From NCBI RefSeq assembly GCF_014647675.1, contig NZ_BMPQ01000015.1, positions 62,001 to 126,000 of the forward strand: a stretch of DNA of 64,000 bases. The letters run 5' to 3'. The translations under genes and the position numbers were made by a program. The notes below the pieces were generated by a model. That model was not told the origin of the DNA and searched no databases. It worked only from the letters and a program-made list of their open reading frames with translations. The stretch is from Streptomyces flaveus. GTDB lineage: Bacteria > Actinomycetota > Actinomycetes > Streptomycetales > Streptomycetaceae. This document shows positions 25,434-32,963 of the stretch, in pieces (the first letter of the stretch is position 1; each line of letters begins with the position of its first letter).

Positions 25434-26537
25434 ATGACGCACCTCCGTAGCAAGCGCTTGCCGGGCCCGGAACCGGGGTCGAGACCGGGCCTGGGCAAGG
25501 CCCTGGTCACGGTCGCCGCCCTGGTGGCCTCGCTGGGGCTGGGAGCCTTCGCCCCGGCCGAAGCCGCGACCGATGCGGTGACCGAAGCCGGGACCGATGC
25601 GGCGACCAGTGGCACGGCAGCGCCTCGCTGGACCGACAAGGCGCACGGTTTCGCCTCCCTCGACGGCGGTACGACGGGAGGCGCCGGCGGCAAGGTCGTC
25701 ACCGTGACCACCCAGGCCGACCTGGAGCGGTACGCGGCGGCCGAGGAGCCGTACGTCATCCGGGTCGCCGGGACGATCAAGGCCGAGCCGTTCGGCGCGA
25801 ACGTCGTCGTCGCCTCGGACAAGACCATCATCGGCGTGGGCACTGCGGGGGAGCTGGTCCAGGGCGAGCTGAACCTCAAGCCCGGCACCCACAACGTGAT
25901 CATCCGCAACCTGACGATCCGCGACTCGTACGTCGAGGGCAACTGGGACTGCAAGGACACCGACTTCGACGGTATCCAGATGGACACCGTCCACCACGTC
26001 TGGATCGACCACAACCGCTTCTCGCGGATCTGCGACGGCCAACTCGACGTCCGCAAGGACAGCGAGTACGTCACCGTCTCCTACAACCGCTTCGAGAACA
26101 ACAACAAGACCATCGGCATCGGCTGGACGACGAACGTCAAGACGCAGATCACCATCGACCACAACCTGTTCAGCGGTACGAAGCAGCGCAACCCGTCCGC
26201 CGACAACTGCGCCTACGCACACCTCTACAACAACTACCTGACCGCGCAGGCCGATCCGGGCGACCCGGTGTGGACGTACGGCAACTGGTCGCGCGGACAA
26301 ACCAAGATGGTCATCGAGAACAGCTACTACAAGGACGTCCAGCACCCCTACCAGGCCGACACCACCGCCGAGTTGGTGCAGCGCGGATCGATCCTGAAGA
26401 ACACCAGCGGGCGGCATGAGGCGTGGGGCGCGGCCTTCGAGCCGCGGGCCTTCTACAAGTACGAGCTCCACCCGGCCGCCGCCGTGCCCGCACTCGTGAA
26501 GAAGTTCTCCGGACCACAAGCACGGATCGGCACCTGA
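25434..26537 (+). CDS. Secreted pectate lyase, PL1 family
   Basis: Extracellular enzyme that cleaves polygalacturonate by beta-elimination with calcium. The 367-residue preprotein has a long signal sequence ending near residue 45 (AEAAT), then a parallel beta-helix. Signature segments are FDGIQMDTVHHVWIDHNRFS, with the calcium-binding DGQLDVRKDSEYVTVSYN and later IGWTTNVKTQITIDHN. GGGAG precedes ATG 25434. It lies between the cytosolic GH43 and the binding-protein gene, showing that uptake and pectin attack are one unit. Confidence 0.9.
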   Translation: MTHLRSKRLPGPEPGSRPGLGKALVTVAALVASLGLGAFAPAEAATDAVTEAGTDAATSGTAAPRWTDKAHGFASLDGGTTGGAGGKVVTVTTQADLERYAAAEEPYVIRVAGTIKAEPFGANVVVASDKTIIGVGTAGELVQGELNLKPGTHNVIIRNLTIRDSYVEGNWDCKDTDFDGIQMDTVHHVWIDHNRFSRICDGQLDVRKDSEYVTVSYNRFENNNKTIGIGWTTNVKTQITIDHNLFSGTKQRNPSADNCAYAHLYNNYLTAQADPGDPVWTYGNWSRGQTKMVIENSYYKDVQHPYQADTTAELVQRGSILKNTSGRHEAWGAAFEPRAFYKYELHPAAAVPALVKKFSGPQARIGT

Positions 26538-26661
26538 AGGGCCGGTACGTGAAAGGCCACCAGCTGAACCCGATGCTCACGGTCACCGAGCCGTGTGCCC
26601 ACAGACCCCCACAACGTCACTGCAACCCTCGCTGGATCCAGAAGAAGAAGAGAGCCGACCA

Positions 26662-28023
26662 ATGAAGATCAGCATTCACCGGAGCAGCACAGGCGGGCGC
26701 CGTTCGGCCGCCGTCGTCGCCCTGAGCGCCGTGCTCGCGCTGACCGCCACCGCCTGCGGTGACGACGGCAGCGGGGCAGCGGGCGACAAGGGTGAAGAGG
26801 GCAGCGGCAAGGGCGAGATCGTCTTCTGGGACAACAACGGCGGTGTCCGCACCGACATCTGGAAGGAGATCATCGCCGACTTCGAGAAGGCCAACCCGGA
26901 CATCAAGGTCGAGTACGTCGGGGTCGCCGCCACCGAGTACCAGTCCAAGGTCGACACCTCCCTCCAGGGCGGCGGCCTGCCGGACGTCGGCGGCGCCGGC
27001 GCGGCGATGCTCGCCGGTTTCGCCGCCCAGAACGCGCTGGAGCCGCTGGACGACCGCCTCGGCAAGTCCTCCCTCAACGGCAAGCTCAACGAGGACATGG
27101 TCAAGTCGCTGAAGTCCGCCGGCGGCGACGACGACAAGCTGTACTCGATCCCGACCTCCGCCAACAACGGTGTCCTCTACTACCGGACCGACCTGTTCGA
27201 GAAGGCGGGCCTGGACGAGCCGAGCACCTGGGACAAGTTCTACGAGGCCGCGGAGAAGCTCACCAACAAGGGCAAGAACGAGTTCGGCTACACCATCCGC
27301 GGTGGCGCCGGGTCCATCGCCCAGGCGCTGGACGCGATGTACGGGCAGTCCGGCATCACGTCCTTCTGGGACTCCAGCGGCGAGAAGACCACGGTCAACG
27401 ACCCGAAGAACGTGGAGGCGCTGGAGAAGTACGTCGGCCTCTACAAGAAAGTCACTCCGGCCGCAGACCTCAACAACGACTTCACCAAGATGGTCTCCCA
27501 GTTCGACTCCGGAACCATCGGCATGCTGAACCACAACCTGGGTTCCTACCAGGACCACGTGAAGGCCTTCGGCGTCGAGAAGTTCCGGGGCATCCCGCAG
27601 CCGATCGGTCCCGGCGGCAAGCGGGTCCAGGTCTCCAACCCGGTCGACGGCCTCGGCCTGTTCAAGAGCTCCAAGAACAAGGAAGCCGCCTGGAAGTTCA
27701 TCGAGTTCGCCACCTCGCACGCGGAGAACTCCAAGTTCAACCAGTCGGCGGGGCAGGTGCCGGCCAACACCGATGCCGCGAAGGACGCGTGGGTCTCCGA
27801 GGCCGAGCCGACCAAGCTCGCGGCCGACGCGCTCAGTGACGGTTCCACGACCATCGTTCAGCTGCCGTACTACCTGCCGGACTGGAACAACCTCAGCAAG
27901 GCCGACAACGAGCCCGCGTTCCAGAAGGTGATGAACGGGGACACGAGCGCCAAGGACTTCCTGGACACGTTCGCCAAGCAGCTCAATGAGGCGCAGGCGG
28001 AGTGGAACGAGCAGAAGGGCTAG
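26662..28023 (+). CDS. Sugar ABC transporter substrate-binding lipoprotein
   Basis: A 453-residue family 1 solute-binding lipoprotein. The signal peptide ends in a lipobox with C32 (LTATAC), followed by a flexible Gly/Asp/Lys linker. The mature part has FWDNNGGVRTDIWKEIIADF and other SBP_bac_1 features. It should deliver oligosaccharides to the permeases encoded at 19891-21719, although five genes and a small frame intervene. GAGAG precedes ATG 26662. A hairpin-rich repeat follows the stop and probably ends the transcript. Confidence 0.9.
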   Translation: MKISIHRSSTGGRRSAAVVALSAVLALTATACGDDGSGAAGDKGEEGSGKGEIVFWDNNGGVRTDIWKEIIADFEKANPDIKVEYVGVAATEYQSKVDTSLQGGGLPDVGGAGAAMLAGFAAQNALEPLDDRLGKSSLNGKLNEDMVKSLKSAGGDDDKLYSIPTSANNGVLYYRTDLFEKAGLDEPSTWDKFYEAAEKLTNKGKNEFGYTIRGGAGSIAQALDAMYGQSGITSFWDSSGEKTTVNDPKNVEALEKYVGLYKKVTPAADLNNDFTKMVSQFDSGTIGMLNHNLGSYQDHVKAFGVEKFRGIPQPIGPGGKRVQVSNPVDGLGLFKSSKNKEAAWKFIEFATSHAENSKFNQSAGQVPANTDAAKDAWVSEAEPTKLAADALSDGSTTIVQLPYYLPDWNNLSKADNEPAFQKVMNGDTSAKDFLDTFAKQLNEAQAEWNEQKG

Positions 28024-28050
28024 ACGCTCCGCTGCGAGGCCGGTTTGAAG

Positions 28051-28125
28051 CTGCGGGTCCATTGTGGCTTGTCGCGCAGTTCCCCGCGCCCCTAAGAGGC
28101 CTGCGGCCTCCTTCGGGGCGCGGGG
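28051..28125 (+). repeat. Dispersed palindromic repeat, copy A
   Basis: Contains TGCGGGTCCATTGTGGCTTG and a long hairpin from CCCCGCGCCCC (28082) to CGGGGCGCGGGG (28125), with inner arms AGGCC/GGCCT. It lies 30 bases after the binding-protein stop and can serve as its terminator. The TGTGGCTKGTCGC and CCCCGCGCCCCT modules recur in four other places. Confidence 0.75.
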
Positions 28126-28195
28126 GTCCTCCCTCGTTTGAAAGGCACCGCTGAACGTTCCTGTCCCGCACGCCTGTTGAGAAAGGCACACCGTC

Positions 28196-28996
28196 GTGTC
28201 GCTCACCCGTAGACAGGTCAGTACGGCTGCTCTTGCCGCCGTTCCGCTCGCCGTCGCCGCGAGCGGGCCCGCCGTCGCCGCTACGCCAAAACGTGGTGCC
28301 AGGCGGACCCTCTTCATCGCCGGTGACTCCACCGCCGCTCAGAAGTACGCCGACGCCGCGCCCGAGACCGGGTGGGGTATGGCCCTCCCGTTCTTTCTGC
28401 GCCGTGACCTACAGGTCGCCAATCACGCGGTGAACGGCCGGAGTTCGAAGAGTTTCGTCGACGAGGGGCGCCTTGACGTCATCCTCGGGGCGATCCGGCC
28501 CGGAGACCTCCTTCTCGTGCAGTTCGGTCACAACGACTCGAAGACCGCCGACCCCGCGCGGTACACCGAGCCCTGGACGACGTACCAGGACTACCTCCGT
28601 CAGTACGTCGACGGGGCGCGGGCCCGTGGTGCCCGGCCCGTGCTCGCCACCTCCGTGGAGCGCAGGAAGTTCGACGCCGACGGGAACACCGTGCGCACGC
28701 ACGGCGACTATCCGGCGTCGATGCGGGCTTTCGGCGCCCAGGAGGGCGTCGCTCTGCTCGACACCGAGGCGTTGTCGCTGGCGCTGTGGCAGAAGCTCGG
28801 CGTCGAGGAGACGAAGAAGTACTTCAACTGGACCGCTTCCGAGCAGGACAACACGCACTTCAACCCTCCGGGTGCGATTGCCGTGGCCCGGCTGATCGCG
28901 GGGGAGTTGCTGCACCGCCGGGTGCTGGCGCCGCGGGACGCTCGTCGCTTGGACGATGAGATTCCGGAGTCTTGGATTACGTGGCCCAACGTGTAG
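28196..28996 (+). CDS. Secreted rhamnogalacturonan acetylesterase (SGNH, CE12-like)
   Basis: Removes acetyl groups from rhamnogalacturonan so that lyases can act. The 266 residues begin with a Tat-type signal (TRRQVST then a hydrophobic run, to about residue 30). SGNH blocks are complete: GDSTA with S45, FGHND with N113, and DNTHF with D218 and H221. GTG 28196 follows GAGAAAGG. It is flanked by repeat copies A and B and followed by a second pectate lyase. Confidence 0.88.
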   Translation: MSLTRRQVSTAALAAVPLAVAASGPAVAATPKRGARRTLFIAGDSTAAQKYADAAPETGWGMALPFFLRRDLQVANHAVNGRSSKSFVDEGRLDVILGAIRPGDLLLVQFGHNDSKTADPARYTEPWTTYQDYLRQYVDGARARGARPVLATSVERRKFDADGNTVRTHGDYPASMRAFGAQEGVALLDTEALSLALWQKLGVEETKKYFNWTASEQDNTHFNPPGAIAVARLIAGELLHRRVLAPRDARRLDDEIPESWITWPNV

Positions 28997-29050
28997 AGGC
29001 TGCGCCCCAGGCCCCCGCCAGGGGGTGGTGGGTGACAGCCGTGTCGCGAC

Positions 29051-29162
29051 TGCGGGCCCGTTGTGGCTGGTCGCTCCCCCACTCTCGGCTGCGCTCGAGC
29101 GGGGGGACCCCCATCGCGGCGGAGCCGCAAATCGATACAGCCCCGCGCCCCTGAAGGGGCGC
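29051..29162 (+). repeat. Dispersed palindromic repeat, copy B
   Basis: A longer form beginning TGCGGGCCCGTTGTGGCTGG. It holds an inner hairpin CCCCC-N21-GGGGGG type insert, the small hairpin GCGGC-GGA-GCCGC, the conserved ATCGATACAG and ends with CCCCGCGCCCCT-GA-AGGGGCGC. It starts about 55 bases after the acetylesterase stop. Confidence 0.75.
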
Positions 29163-29196
29163 CCCCATACCCGCACTTTGGAAGGAACCCGTACTC

Positions 29197-30501
29197 ATGC
29201 GCACCCGCAACTGGCATGCCCATGCCATTACCGCTGTCGTCGGCTGTACCGCCCTCGTTCTCACCCTTACCGGCCCCACCGCCCAGGCCAAGCCCCGCGA
29301 CCTCGGTCGCGAGACCCTCGCCGCCGGCGACGGGTGGGGCTCGGAGGGTGTCGGCACCACCGGTGGATCCGCCGCCGATGCCGCGCACGTCTACACCGTC
29401 ACCACCTGGGCCGAGTTCAAGGCTGCGCTGAAAGCCGGTGGTGACGCGCCCAAGATCATCAAGGTCAACGGCATGATCGACGCCGTCTCCGAGGGCTGCG
29501 AGGCCTTCGTCACCGGCGGCTACGACCTCCAGCAGTACCTCAAGGACTACGACCCGGCCGTCTGGGGCAACGACGAGGTCGCCAGCGGTCCGCAGGAGGA
29601 CGCGCGGGTCGCGTCCGCCGCCAAGCAGGACTCGGAGATCAAGGCCAACATCCCCAGCAACACCACCATCGTCGGCGTCGGCAAGAACTCCGGCATCCTC
29701 GGCGGCAGCCTCCAGATCAAGGGCGTCTCGAACGTCATCATGCGCAACCTCACCATCGAGGCCCCGCTCGACTGCTTCCCGAAGTGGGACCCGACCGACG
29801 ACAACAAGACCGGCAACTGGAACTCCGAGTACGACGCCGTGGTCGTCTACGGCACCGACCACGTGTGGCTCGACCACAACACGTTCACCGACGGGCGCTA
29901 CCCCGACAGCGAGCGGCCGGTCTACTTCGGCAAGGTCTTCCAGCAGCACGACGGGCTGACGGACATCGTGCGCGGCTCCAACTACGTGACCGTGTCCTGG
30001 AACCGCTTCCAGGACCACGACAAGAACATGCTGATCGGAAACGGCGACGGCCTCGCCGCCATCGACGCCGGCAAGCTCAAGGTCACCATGCACCACAACC
30101 GCTTCGACGGGATCCTCCAGCGCTCTCCGCGTGTGCGGTTCGGACAGGTCGACGTCTACAACAACCACTACGTGGTGAACGAGGACCAGAAGGACGACTA
30201 CTACGTCTTCGGTGTCGGCATCAACTCGCAGCTGTACGCCAGCCACAACGCGCTCTCGCTGCCGCCCGGCACCAGTGTCGGCAAGGCGCTGAAGAAGTGG
30301 AACGAGTCCCCGCTGACCGCCGAGAAGAACTACGTCAACGGGAAGCTGACGGACCTGATCGCCGTGCACAACGCGGAGATCCCCGAGGAGACGTTGCAGC
30401 GGGGCACCGGCTGGACGCCGACGCTGCGCAAGAAGGTCGACTCTCCGAAGGCCGTGCCGGGGATCGTCGGCCGCGGCGCTGGTGCCGGAAAGGTCCGCTG
30501 A
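29197..30501 (+). CDS. Secreted pectate lyase, PL1 family
   Basis: A 434-residue preprotein with a Sec signal (to about residue 31, AQAKP) and a PL1 beta-helix. Calcium-site and catalytic segments include WNSEYDAVVVYGTDHVWLDH, WNRFQDHDKNMLIGNGD and FDGILQRSPRVRFG, where the last carries the catalytic Arg. It differs from the PL1 at 25434 in length and loops, so the two probably prefer different pectin forms or degrees of methylation. GGAAGGAA precedes ATG 29197. The methylesterase gene follows by two bases, implying co-expression. Confidence 0.9.
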   Translation: MRTRNWHAHAITAVVGCTALVLTLTGPTAQAKPRDLGRETLAAGDGWGSEGVGTTGGSAADAAHVYTVTTWAEFKAALKAGGDAPKIIKVNGMIDAVSEGCEAFVTGGYDLQQYLKDYDPAVWGNDEVASGPQEDARVASAAKQDSEIKANIPSNTTIVGVGKNSGILGGSLQIKGVSNVIMRNLTIEAPLDCFPKWDPTDDNKTGNWNSEYDAVVVYGTDHVWLDHNTFTDGRYPDSERPVYFGKVFQQHDGLTDIVRGSNYVTVSWNRFQDHDKNMLIGNGDGLAAIDAGKLKVTMHHNRFDGILQRSPRVRFGQVDVYNNHYVVNEDQKDDYYVFGVGINSQLYASHNALSLPPGTSVGKALKKWNESPLTAEKNYVNGKLTDLIAVHNAEIPEETLQRGTGWTPTLRKKVDSPKAVPGIVGRGAGAGKVR

Positions 30502-30503
30502 CG

Positions 30504-31619
30504 ATGAGCATGCCGACATCACTCAGCAGGCGGTCGTTCGGCGTCGCGAGCGTCGGGGCCGTGCTCGCGCTGGGGCTCGACGGGACCGCCCAGGCGCGTG
30601 GGCGGTCCCCGTTCGGGCGCTTCGGGTCGCCGGCAGCACGGCTGACCGAGCGGACCCTGTACGTCCACCCGGGCGGAGCCGGGGACTTCACCACCGTCCA
30701 GGCCGCCGTGGACGCCGCCTCCGGTGCCGGATACACGCTGGTCATCGCCCCGGGAACGTACCGGGAGATCGTCAAGATCCCCGCGGTCAGTGCCGGGCTC
30801 ACGCTTGTCGGAGCCAGCGAGAACCCCCGTGACGTCGTGATCGTCTATGACAACGCGGCGGGCACGATGAAGCCCGACGGCTCCGGTACGTACGGCACTT
30901 CGGGCTCCGCCACCACCACCCTGCAAGCGGCTGACCTCACCGCCCGCTGGATCACCTTCGCCAATGACTGGCTGCGCGCGGACCACCCGGAGATCACCGG
31001 GACACAGGCGGTCGCCGTCAAGGTGATGGGCGACCGCTCGGCGTTCTTCCACTGCCGGTTCCTGGGCCACCAGGACACGCTGTACGCGGACTCGCTGAAC
31101 CTCTCGCTCTTCGCCCGCCAGTACTTCGCGCACTGCTACGCCGAGGGTGACGTCGACTTCGTCTTCGGTCGGGCCACCGCCGTGTACGAGCACTGCCGCT
31201 TCCACACGCTGGACCGGGACGTCGACTTCACGCCCAAGGGCATGGTGTTCGCGCCGTCCACGGCCGGTGCCAACCCGTACGGCTACCTGGCCGTGAAGTG
31301 CCGTATCACCAGCGGCGCGGAGGACGGGGCGTACAAGCTGGCCCGGCCCTGGGTGCCGAGTTCCGACACCACGGCCCGGCCTGCCCTCGTGGTCCGCGAC
31401 ACCTGGATGGGCCCGGGCATCGACGCGGCCGTGCCGTACACCAACATGTCCTCCGGCTTCCCCTGGCAGGACCAGCGGTTCGCCGAGTACCGCAACACGG
31501 GACCCGGCGCCAAGATCCTTGTTCCGGAGAACCGGCCTCAACTGACCGTTGTTGAAGCCGGGTTGCACACCCGTGAGACGTATCTCGGGGACTGGAGGCC
31601 CTATGCGCGGCGACGCTGA
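30504..31619 (+). CDS. Secreted pectin methylesterase (CE8)
   Basis: De-esterifies methylated homogalacturonan, preparing it for pectate lyases. The 371-residue preprotein has a Tat signal (SRRSFGVAS then hydrophobic). CE8 signatures are LGHQDTLYAD with catalytic D191 and EGDVDFVFG with nucleophile D218. ATG 30504 starts two bases after the pectate lyase stop. Its 3' end overlaps the next gene by 17 bases, so lyase, esterase and hydrolase look like one operon. Confidence 0.9.
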   Translation: MSMPTSLSRRSFGVASVGAVLALGLDGTAQARGRSPFGRFGSPAARLTERTLYVHPGGAGDFTTVQAAVDAASGAGYTLVIAPGTYREIVKIPAVSAGLTLVGASENPRDVVIVYDNAAGTMKPDGSGTYGTSGSATTTLQAADLTARWITFANDWLRADHPEITGTQAVAVKVMGDRSAFFHCRFLGHQDTLYADSLNLSLFARQYFAHCYAEGDVDFVFGRATAVYEHCRFHTLDRDVDFTPKGMVFAPSTAGANPYGYLAVKCRITSGAEDGAYKLARPWVPSSDTTARPALVVRDTWMGPGIDAAVPYTNMSSGFPWQDQRFAEYRNTGPGAKILVPENRPQLTVVEAGLHTRETYLGDWRPYARRR

Positions 31620-32841
31620 CCGGGCTCCGGTCGGGAGGCGGGCCTTCGTCGCGGGAGCGGGCGCCGCGCTGTGGGCCGCACAGTCCGGTACCGGTATGTC
31701 CGGGCCTGCGATCGCCGCCGAACCACCGGCCGGTGCAGCGGTGATCGCGGGCTCAGCGGGGACAGGCGTGGCAGGAGGCATCGTCGAAGGCAACCTTCCC
31801 GACTTCCACCCTGCCCTCAAGGACGAGCTCCGCTTTCCCCTCGCCTGGGGCAACTCCCCGATCCGTGACTTCCGGGCCTGGCGCCGCACCGCCCGCGCCA
31901 AGGTCGAGGAACTGCTTGTCGCCGGTCGCGACGACACCGCGTACGCACCCGAGTTCGGCGACCGTGCCGAGGCCGACGGGTATACGCGGGAACTCGTCAC
32001 CTTCGGCCTCACCCGTTACGGCCGGGTCCGCGGCGCCCTGCTCACTCCGCACGGCTCCGGCCCCTTCCCCGCTGTGCTGCTCCTCCACGACCACGGCTCG
32101 AAGTTCGACATCGGGAAGGAGAAGCTGGTCAGGCCCTGGTACGACGGCGAGGCCCGGTTACCGTCCGCGCTGGAGTGGGCGGACCGCTGCTTCAGCGGGC
32201 GGTTCGTCGGCGACGAGCTGGCCCGGCGCGGGTACGTCGTACTCGCCGTGGACGCCCTCGGCTGGGGCGACCGCGGCCCCCTCGTCTACGAGCAACAGCA
32301 GGCGCTCGCAAGCAACCTGTACAACCTCGGTTCGTCCCCCGCCGGGCTCATGGCCCGCGAGGACGTACGCGCCGCCCGTTTCCTGGCCGGCCTCGACCGC
32401 GTGGACCGGCGGCGCGTCGCGGCCCTCGGCTTCTCCATGGGGGCCTACCGGGCCTGGCAGACCGCCGCGCTCAGCGACGACATCGCGGCCGGGGTGAGCG
32501 TGTGCTGGATGACCGGGCTCAAGGAGATGATGGTGCCCGGCAACAACACGCTGCGTGGCCAGTCCGCGTTCCACATGCTCCACCCCGGGCTTGCCCGCCA
32601 TCTCGACATCCCGGATGTGGCGAGCATCGCGGCCCCGAAGCCGATGCTGTTCTTCAATGGCGGCTTGGACACGCTGTTTCCCCCGGAGGGCGTGCGGGTG
32701 GCTTATGGCAAGCTGCGCCTCGTTTGGCGCGCTTGCCGGGCCGAGGAGCGGTTGCGGTTGAAGACGTGGCCCGAGGTGGGCCACGTCTTCAACGACCGTA
32801 TGCAGGACGAGGTCTACGCATGGCTGGACGAGGTCCTGTGA
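31603..32841 (+). CDS. Exported alpha/beta hydrolase, candidate pectin esterase
   Basis: A 412-residue protein with a Tat-like signal (GRRAFVAGAGAA, to about residue 40) and an alpha/beta hydrolase fold. The triad is S in GFSMG, D in GGLDTLFP and H in EVGHVF. ATG 31603 has GGAGG four bases upstream, inside the methylesterase gene. Operon position suggests it removes another ester (acetyl or methyl) from pectin, like dienelactone-hydrolase-type carbohydrate esterases such as CE19. Codon 186 (32158-32160) is TTA, rare in Streptomyces and read by the bldA tRNA, so its expression may depend on development. Confidence 0.82.
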   Translation: MRGDADRAPVGRRAFVAGAGAALWAAQSGTGMSGPAIAAEPPAGAAVIAGSAGTGVAGGIVEGNLPDFHPALKDELRFPLAWGNSPIRDFRAWRRTARAKVEELLVAGRDDTAYAPEFGDRAEADGYTRELVTFGLTRYGRVRGALLTPHGSGPFPAVLLLHDHGSKFDIGKEKLVRPWYDGEARLPSALEWADRCFSGRFVGDELARRGYVVLAVDALGWGDRGPLVYEQQQALASNLYNLGSSPAGLMAREDVRAARFLAGLDRVDRRRVAALGFSMGAYRAWQTAALSDDIAAGVSVCWMTGLKEMMVPGNNTLRGQSAFHMLHPGLARHLDIPDVASIAAPKPMLFFNGGLDTLFPPEGVRVAYGKLRLVWRACRAEERLRLKTWPEVGHVFNDRMQDEVYAWLDEVL

Positions 32842-32854
32842 GGCATGTTCGAAC

Positions 32855-32960
32855 CTGCGGGTCCGTCGTGGCTGGTCGCGCCCACGCGGCGGAGCCGCAA
32901 ATCGATACAGCCCCGCGCCCCTGAAAGGAAGGCCTGCGGCCTCCTTTCAGGGGCGCGGCG
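32855..32960 (+). repeat. Dispersed palindromic repeat, copy C, with terminator
   Basis: Begins CTGCGGGTCCGTCGTGGCTG and includes GCGGC-GGA-GCCGC and ATCGATACAG. The terminal hairpin has 20-base arms around CCTGCGG, from CCGCGCCCCTGAAAGGA (32913) to TCCTTTCAGGGGCGCGG (32958) with one bulge. It lies exactly between two convergent genes and should stop both transcripts. Confidence 0.8.
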
Positions 32961-32963
32961 CCG

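Noticed and set aside
26617..28332. 571-codon minus-strand frame over the binding-protein gene
   Set aside because: Antisense shadow created by GC-rich third positions; no family resemblance, while the plus strand gives a clear lipoprotein.
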